NCBI GenBank assembly: GCA_016207465.1
Contig: JACQPP010000115.1
Location: forward strand, 1-12,067
Source: Methanobacteriota archaeon
GTDB lineage: Archaea; Halobacteriota; Syntropharchaeia; JACQPP01
Length of the DNA: 12,067 nucleotides
Direction of reading: 5' to 3'
Shown: positions 7,864-12,067 of the stretch, piece after piece
Position numbering within the stretch: position 1 is the stretch's first letter
Layout of the letters: each line of letters opens with the position of its first letter
Made by a program: the position numbers and the translations under genes
The notes under the pieces: model-generated
What the model was told of the DNA's origin: nothing
Databases searched by the model: none
Seen by the model: only the letters and a program-made list of their open reading frames with translations

Positions 7864-8666
7864 AGCGTGGGGACATTCGGGTGGCCATCGTGCGCATGGA
7901 GGGAACCAACTGCGAGGAGGAGATGCACCGCGCATTCCAGAAATCGGGGGCCCGCCCCGAGATGGTCCACCTCAAAGAGCTGGCCTCGGGCCGCAAACAC
8001 CTGGAGGACTACCAGTGCCTCATGTTCCCCGGGGGCTTCTCCGCCGGGGACTACGTGCGCTCGGGGGCCATCTTCGCCAGCCGCCTCAAGAGCACCATGG
8101 GCGGGGACCTCACCCGATACGTCGAGAGGGGATACCCCGTGGGGGGCGTCTGCAATGGATTCCAGGTCCTCGTGGAACTCGGCCTCCTCCCCGCCCTCCA
8201 GGGGACCCTCGCCGAGGCCCCCGAGGCCGCCCTCGCCACCAACGACAGCGGCCGCTTCGAGTGCCGCCCCACCTACATCCGCCACGCCTCCCCCTGCGCC
8301 TTCACACACCGCATCCCCCGCGGACAGGTCCGACAGATGCCGGTGGCCCACGGCGAGGGAAAACTCTCCTTCCCCCCCGAGCGCCAACCCAGAATCCTCG
8401 ACCAACTGGAGGAAAACGGCCAGATTGTCTTCCGCTACACGGACCCCCGGGGACACCCGGCGGGCTACCCCTGGAACCCCAGCGGCACCCCGGGGGGAAT
8501 CACCGGCATCTGCAACCCCCAGGGCAACGTCTTCGGCATGATGCCCCACCCCGAACGGGTCTACGACCCCTGGACCCACCAAGACTGGACCCGGGTCCCC
8601 CGCCGGGAGGGCGACGGGAGAGCGGTCTTCGAGTCCGTCCTCACCTACATCGAGAAGAAATTCTGA
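7860..8666 (+). CDS. purQ: Phosphoribosylformylglycinamidine synthase, glutaminase subunit PurQ
   Basis: PurQ is a class I glutamine amidotransferase that releases ammonia from glutamine for PurL. The 268-residue protein has the oxyanion-side motif PGGFSAGDYVRSGAIFASR (57-75), the nucleophile Cys98 in GVCNGFQ and the partners His230 and Glu232 in MPHPER. It is a little longer than the 220-230 residues common for bacterial PurQ, but archaeal forms of this size exist. I chose ATG 7860 because it overlaps the purL stop as ATGA. An in-frame ATG at 7833 would add nine residues (MDLRKREKE) before the conserved start and is less likely. Seven bases separate it from the acyl-CoA synthetase gene, so the two are probably co-transcribed. 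Confidence 0.96.
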   Translation: MKRGDIRVAIVRMEGTNCEEEMHRAFQKSGARPEMVHLKELASGRKHLEDYQCLMFPGGFSAGDYVRSGAIFASRLKSTMGGDLTRYVERGYPVGGVCNGFQVLVELGLLPALQGTLAEAPEAALATNDSGRFECRPTYIRHASPCAFTHRIPRGQVRQMPVAHGEGKLSFPPERQPRILDQLEENGQIVFRYTDPRGHPAGYPWNPSGTPGGITGICNPQGNVFGMMPHPERVYDPWTHQDWTRVPRREGDGRAVFESVLTYIEKKF

Positions 8667-8673
8667 GGAGACC

Positions 8674-10215
8674 GTGCTGCTCACCGACATCCTCGACCGG
8701 AATGCCCGTCTCTACCCCCGGGAGCAAGCGGTGGTCTTCGAGGGACAGAGGGCGACCCACGCCGAGTTCCAGTCCCAGGTCCACCGGCTGGCCCACGGCC
8801 TCCGGGGCCTCGGCCTCCAGCGGGGGGACCGGGCCGCCATCCTCTCCAAGAACTGCCCCGAGTTCCTCCAGTTCTACTTCGCCTGCGCCGCCCTCGGCGC
8901 CGTGGCCGTGCCCCTCAACTACCGCCTCACCCCCGGGGAGATGGAATACATCCTCCAGGACTCCAAGGCGAGACTCCTCCTCGCCGGAGAGGGATACCTC
9001 CCCGCCGCCAAGGAACTCCGCAGGCGGGCCCCCCAAATCGAGAAAATCATCTCCCTGGAGCGCGATGCCGAGACAGCCGCCTACGGCGAACTCCTCGCCT
9101 CGGCCCCGGAAACCCCGCCCGACGCCGACACCGACGAGAACCGGGTCATCTGGATGATGTACACCAGCGGGACCACCGGCCGCCCCAAGGGGGCCCTGGT
9201 CACCCACCGCACCATCCTCTCCACCCTCGCCGCCACCCTCCTCGACCTCCGGGTGGACCCCGGGGACCGCATGCTCGTCACCGCCCCCCAGTTCCACGTC
9301 GCCGCCGTCATCGCCTCGCTGCGGGCCACCGCCCGCGGGGCCACCCTCCACCTCCACCGCGAGTTCGACCCCCGCCGCGTGATTGACACCATCGAGAGGG
9401 AGCGCATCACCCACACCCTCCTCGTCCCCGCCATGCTCCAGATGGTCCTCCAAGTCCCCAACGTGGAAAAGCGCGACTTCTCCAGCCTCAAACTCATCTC
9501 CTACGGCGCCGCCCCCATGCCCGTCGAGGTCCTCAAAAAAGGGCTCCGCCTCATCGGGCCCAAGTTCGCCCAGGGATACGGACAGACCGAGGCCCCCGTC
9601 CTCACCAGCCTCCGCCCCGAAGAACACACCCTCGAGGGGGCCGGGGCGAAGCGCCTCGCCTCTTGCGGCCGCGAAATCTTCGGGGTCACCATCCGCATCG
9701 CCCGCGAGAACGGCGAGGAGGCCCCCCCGGGGGAGGTCGGGGAAATCCGGGCCCGCGGAGACGGAGTCATGAAAGGATACTGGAACCTCCCCGACGCCAC
9801 CCAGAAAACACTGGATGGGGGATGGCTCCACACCGGAGACATGGCCTACCGCGACCCCGAGGGATACATCTACATCGTGGACCGGCTCAAGGACATGGTC
9901 ATCAGCGGAGGCGAAAACATCTACCCCCGCGAAATCGAGGAGGCCCTCTTCGCCCACCCCGCCATCGCCGACGCGGCGGCCATTGGGGTGCCCCACGAGA
10001 AATGGGGGGAGGCCGTCCACGCATTCGTCGTGCTGCAGAAGGGGACCCGGGCGACAGAGCAGGAACTGCTGGAACACTGCCGCAAGAGCCTGGCGAAATA
10101 CAAGTGCCCCCAGAGAATCGAGTTCATCCCGGAACTCCCCCGCAACCCCAGCGGGAAGGTCCTCAAGCGGGTGCTCCGGGAGCCCTACTGGAAGGGGATG
10201 GAGAGGAGGGTGTGA
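8674..10215 (+). CDS. AMP-forming acyl-CoA synthetase (fatty acid-CoA ligase family)
   Basis: This is a complete 513-residue member of the adenylate-forming (ANL) family. It activates a carboxylate with ATP and joins it to CoA through an acyl-adenylate. The core motifs are intact: the phosphate loop YTSGTTGRPKG (163-173), YGQTE (302-306), WLHTGD (384-389), DRLKDMVISGGENIYP (403-418) at the hinge, and the catalytic Lys495 in NPSGK. The layout resembles medium/long-chain FadD-type ligases more than acetyl-CoA synthetase, but motifs do not fix the substrate. The start is a GTG at 8674 with GAGGAG ending three bases upstream and overlapping the purQ stop. The protein begins in the usual place for the family. 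It sits last in the purine operon without a pathway link I can name, and ends 30 bases from a convergent low-GC gene. Confidence 0.93.
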   Translation: MLLTDILDRNARLYPREQAVVFEGQRATHAEFQSQVHRLAHGLRGLGLQRGDRAAILSKNCPEFLQFYFACAALGAVAVPLNYRLTPGEMEYILQDSKARLLLAGEGYLPAAKELRRRAPQIEKIISLERDAETAAYGELLASAPETPPDADTDENRVIWMMYTSGTTGRPKGALVTHRTILSTLAATLLDLRVDPGDRMLVTAPQFHVAAVIASLRATARGATLHLHREFDPRRVIDTIERERITHTLLVPAMLQMVLQVPNVEKRDFSSLKLISYGAAPMPVEVLKKGLRLIGPKFAQGYGQTEAPVLTSLRPEEHTLEGAGAKRLASCGREIFGVTIRIARENGEEAPPGEVGEIRARGDGVMKGYWNLPDATQKTLDGGWLHTGDMAYRDPEGYIYIVDRLKDMVISGGENIYPREIEEALFAHPAIADAAAIGVPHEKWGEAVHAFVVLQKGTRATEQELLEHCRKSLAKYKCPQRIEFIPELPRNPSGKVLKRVLREPYWKGMERRV

Positions 10216-10245
10216 GACGTCTAAACTTTCAAGGGGATGAGAGAA

Positions 10246-11301
10246 TTATTCCAGAAATTCCAGCAGGTCCTGACTGTACCCAAATTTTTCGAGAAGTGAT
10301 TTGGCACCGTTGATACAGCCAGCCGTGCTATGGTTAGCATCCATATAAAGTCCATTGGACAGTTTCTTTGGCGCTCGGAAGTCGCCGCCTGTTCTGTGTT
10401 TTGGTACGGTGTTTACCAAGTCCCGAGTAGGGCCGTACGGGATGGGACAATGTTCTCTACGCAATTCTCCTTTATGGATCAGCCACTCGACAGTGTGAAG
10501 GAGAATATCGTATGAATGTCGTATCTGATACATTTCAGACCCGATTTTCATACTTCGGAAACGATTACCCGAAGCCATGGGTGCCGTCTTTACATCAACT
10601 TGTGTCTGAGAACGAGCCGGCACACCCAGTTGCCGGCCAACAAATTCACCAATCAGAGCCTGCGGCACCTCAGGAAGCCGCTCTTGAAGATTAAGGATAA
10701 ACCACCCTGGTAACGAGATTTGGAGTTTCTCGTATTCCGTTTTTAATTGGGCAAGATTCTTTTCACGTATCTTCTTCTCTTCCACCGCACACTTTTTACG
10801 TTCCGACTCATCGTGACGGAAACCCTCAAGTGAGCCCTTCGCCACCTCGGCGCGCACAAGGTACCGTAACCTACTATCGAATTGAGCCACACCCTCCTCA
10901 AGTGAGCACGAGAACAAGCGCCTTGAGTCTCCACGTGCTCTCGAATCTAACAGTTCCAGACTTTCTCCATTAAACAGAACACCAAATCGTATGTCTTCTC
11001 CAATACAGTAGAACAGAACCTGCTTTCGATGCTTATCAAGTTTTTCTTTTGCTTTTTTCGCATCTAAAAGAAGTTTCACCTTCCCATCAATGGAGAGGGC
11101 ATAGTCGACTCGTTCTCCACCTTCGACAGAATGTTCACGACTTATATCTCCTAGAGTCCATCCTAGAATTCTAAGCAGGGGGTCTATGCACTTATGGCAA
11201 ACCTCAGCTTCATTCAAAGTTGGATTCTTCGACAGAAGTGACCTGATGGCATCCCTGTAAGTCGCCAACTCTTCCCGAATAGATGAATACTCGTCAGTCA
11301 T
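10246..11301 (-). CDS. Stand-alone restriction-type nuclease with HsdR_N-like PD-(D/E)XK domain
   Basis: This 351-residue protein resembles the nuclease domain at the N-terminus of type I HsdR subunits (HSDR_N family). Residues 20-120 carry the pattern: an acidic helix with Glu31 and Glu33, PLLRILGW (41-48), Asp66 in VDYAL, Asp80-Ala-Lys82 in LLLDAKKAK, and Gln94 in RKQVLFY, then a VLFNG strand (108-112). The second acidic position is Asp instead of the more usual Glu. The helicase motor of HsdR is absent. Residues 163-195 are Lys/Glu-rich and probably a coiled coil. Residues 250-351 form a separate domain (SYDILLHTVEWLI, NTVPKHRTGGDFRAPKKLSN, LLEKFGY) that I cannot name; DNA binding or target recognition is a guess. 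ATG 11301 was taken over a TTG at 11304. The gene is low in GC and probably acquired. It could be a solitary defence nuclease or part of a split system. Confidence 0.75.
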   Translation of the reverse strand: MTDEYSSIREELATYRDAIRSLLSKNPTLNEAEVCHKCIDPLLRILGWTLGDISREHSVEGGERVDYALSIDGKVKLLLDAKKAKEKLDKHRKQVLFYCIGEDIRFGVLFNGESLELLDSRARGDSRRLFSCSLEEGVAQFDSRLRYLVRAEVAKGSLEGFRHDESERKKCAVEEKKIREKNLAQLKTEYEKLQISLPGWFILNLQERLPEVPQALIGEFVGRQLGVPARSQTQVDVKTAPMASGNRFRSMKIGSEMYQIRHSYDILLHTVEWLIHKGELRREHCPIPYGPTRDLVNTVPKHRTGGDFRAPKKLSNGLYMDANHSTAGCINGAKSLLEKFGYSQDLLEFLE

Positions 11302-11332
11302 CAACAGGCCCTTTGAGCCTTCCCTTTGTAGG

Positions 11333-11340
11333 TTTATAAA
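11333..11340 (-). promoter_or_regulatory. TATA box of the stand-alone nuclease gene
   Basis: Reading the minus strand, TTTATAAA lies between the antitoxin stop (three bases away) and the nuclease ATG, about 35 bases before that ATG. Transcription would start near 11310, with a leader of about ten bases. The nuclease gene therefore seems to have its own promoter although it follows the toxin-antitoxin pair on the same strand. Confidence 0.6.
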
Positions 11341-11342
11341 AT

Positions 11343-11588
11343 CTACGCCCCCGCCAGCTCCACTTCGTACGCATTCCGTATCGGCTGCAACTGCACCCGC
11401 CCCCTCTCCACCCGGTTCTCCACATCCTCCAGCGCCCGTGCGGTCTTGAGGTCATAGTAGATTTCGTCACACTGGACGCAGACGTATGCGGGGACCCCCT
11501 TCACGACGAGGAACTTGTTGTTCACCCGGGTGGGCAGGTCCACTTTCCGTCGCCGGGTCGTGGCTCCGCAGATGCTGCATTTGTCCAT
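11343..11588 (-). CDS. YgiT/MqsA-type zinc-finger antitoxin
   Basis: This is an 81-residue protein with two CxxC pairs (Cys4/Cys7 and Cys37/Cys40) that would hold one zinc ion. The linking segment, with FLVVKGVPAYVCVQCDEIYYD at 26-46, is the signature of YgiT-type antitoxins. MqsA-like antitoxins often add a helix-turn-helix domain after the zinc finger. This one ends soon after a helix (LEDVENRV) and a tail, so it lacks that domain and probably does not repress on its own through an HTH. ATG 11588 was chosen because the conserved MDKCSICG starts there and it lies four bases after the toxin stop. An upstream open stretch in the same frame is only a shadow of the toxin gene. Expected role: it binds and neutralises the DUF4258-type protein encoded before it. 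Confidence 0.82.
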   Translation of the reverse strand: MDKCSICGATTRRRKVDLPTRVNNKFLVVKGVPAYVCVQCDEIYYDLKTARALEDVENRVERGRVQLQPIRNAYEVELAGA

Positions 11589-11592
11589 GGTT

Positions 11593-11925
11593 CTATGTTC
11601 TCCGGGTTCGGAAGTCCACCCACCGGCTTGCATCGGGCTCGTAGACCGTGACCACGACCACCTTGCCCCGGGGGAGGGTGCAGGCGGCGTGGAGTGGTCG
11701 GCCCCCCACCTTGTGGTAGAGGAGGCAACCCGGGTAGGGCTTGCGGCGGGGATAGACTTCGATGACCTCTCCGTGGAGGAGTATATCGAGGATGTCATTT
11801 ATATAGATTCCGCGGTCCCGCATCTTGATACGAGCGTGGTGGCGAAAGACCACGCGGCCCTCGGATGCCAGTTTCCGGATTCGTTGCGTGAGACGGTTGC
11901 GAGTCTCCCGGGAGATTCGGGACAT
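11593..11925 (-). CDS. DUF4258-type toxin
   Basis: This 110-residue protein fits the DUF4258 family, a small domain usually encoded next to YgiT-type antitoxins and thought to be a RelE/BrnT-like RNA-targeting toxin. Visible signature residues are FRHHARIKMRDRGI (27-40), GEVIEVYP (52-59), the GRPLHA segment (75-80) and VYEPDASRWVDFRTRR (94-109). The His29/His30, Arg38 and Trp102 positions are typical of the family; their catalytic role is assumed, not shown. ATG 11925 was chosen because the frame extends upstream only as a Gly-rich, low-complexity stretch that overlaps the neighbouring membrane protein in another frame. The toxin comes before the antitoxin, as in mqsRA, with a four-base gap. 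No clear TATA box precedes it, so it may be co-transcribed with the gene at the window edge. Confidence 0.82.
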   Translation of the reverse strand: MSRISRETRNRLTQRIRKLASEGRVVFRHHARIKMRDRGIYINDILDILLHGEVIEVYPRRKPYPGCLLYHKVGGRPLHAACTLPRGKVVVVTVYEPDASRWVDFRTRRT

Positions 11926-11963
11926 ATGGACGGCCCCCGAGTGTGAAAAGGACGAGGGTATCT

Positions 11964-12067
11964 TCAGGCTTCCTTCCCCCTTTCCCCTCGCCGCCACAGC
12001 AGGAGCGCCACCCCCACCGCCGCCACCGCCCCTGCTCCGGTGAGCCCCGGTTGCCGCGGTGTGGGGC
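11964..12067 (-). CDS. C-terminal membrane anchor of a gene running off the right edge
   Basis: Read on the minus strand from 12065, the last 33 codons give PTPRQPGLTGAGAV, a hydrophobic helix rich in Ala, Val and Leu (AGAVAAVGVALLLW), then RRGERGKEA and a TGA stop at 11966-11964. A Pro-Gly pair, one hydrophobic helix and a short basic tail is how many archaeal surface proteins end. It is close to, but not exactly, the PGF-CTERM sorting signal handled by archaeosortase A (PGL here in place of PGF). The codons are GC-rich like the core genome. Nothing upstream is visible, so the protein's role is unknown. It stops 38 bases before the toxin ATG on the same strand. Confidence 0.55.
   Translation of the reverse strand, partial: PTPRQPGLTGAGAVAAVGVALLLWRRGERGKEA

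Noticed and set aside
10279..10303. Inverted CCAAAT/ATTTGG words around a T-run, considered as a terminator for the acyl-CoA synthetase operon
   Set aside because: The arms are six bases with a 13-base loop and lie inside the convergent gene's coding end. The T-run is only five bases, so this is not better than chance.
10330..10713. Three short plus-strand frames opposite the low-GC nuclease gene
   Set aside because: They lie antisense to a better-supported gene, with no ribosome site, promoter or domain pattern.
12004..12033. CCACC/CCGCC-rich stretch near the right edge, considered as a simple repeat
   Set aside because: It is explained by Ala/Val/Gly codons of the membrane anchor encoded on the minus strand.
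11515..12043. Plus-strand frames opposite the toxin-antitoxin pair
   Set aside because: They mirror the two recognised minus-strand genes and show no family resemblance of their own.
1..12067. tRNA or rRNA genes, CRISPR arrays, insertion sequences and att-type direct repeats around the low-GC genes
   Set aside because: I scanned for cloverleaf-like ends, regularly spaced repeats, transposase motifs and matching repeats at the composition borders and saw none I could support.

Overview
The window looks like a piece of archaeal chromosome, most likely from a GC-rich, non-halophilic euryarchaeon (a Thermoplasmatota-like lineage is my guess). FGAM synthase is encoded as three separate genes (purS, purL, purQ). 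TATA boxes sit about 26-36 bases upstream of several start codons, as in leaderless or near-leaderless archaeal transcripts. There is also an archaeal-style cell-surface protein with a C-terminal membrane anchor beside a LolCDE/MacB-type ABC exporter. The encoded proteins are not strongly acidic, which argues against haloarchaea. The placement rests on these features only.

Layout. (1) Positions 1-1120 hold the 3' part of a type I restriction specificity subunit (HsdS). It is clearly less GC-rich than what follows and probably runs off the left edge. (2) Positions 1121-1265 are intergenic, with a strong TATA box and a cluster of dyad and direct repeats reading AGTTCG/CGAACT. (3) Positions 1266-5263 form a tightly overlapping operon: a PadR-family regulator, a secreted and membrane-anchored protein of four beta-sandwich (CARDB/COG1361-like) repeats, an FtsX/MacB-type permease and its ATPase. 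(4) Positions 5275-10215 hold a second promoter and the operon purS-purL-purQ followed by an AMP-forming acyl-CoA synthetase. (5) Positions 10216-11340 hold a low-GC, convergent, stand-alone nuclease with an HsdR-N-terminal-like PD-(D/E)XK domain and its own TATA box. (6) Positions 11343-11925 hold a minus-strand toxin-antitoxin pair (DUF4258-type toxin followed by a YgiT/MqsA-type zinc-finger antitoxin). (7) The right edge cuts a minus-strand gene whose C-terminus is a membrane anchor; only its last 33 codons and stop are present.

How the genes work together. The PadR protein probably represses its own operon from the repeat cluster over the transcription start, and so controls an exporter with a surface-tethered partner protein. 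PurS, PurL and PurQ assemble into one enzyme for the fourth step of purine synthesis. The acyl-CoA synthetase downstream appears co-transcribed but has no obvious purine role. The two low-GC genes and the toxin-antitoxin pair are accessory defence-type genes flanking the GC-rich block. The best candidates for something little described are the PadR-controlled exporter cassette and the stand-alone HsdR_N-type nuclease with an unassigned C-terminal domain.
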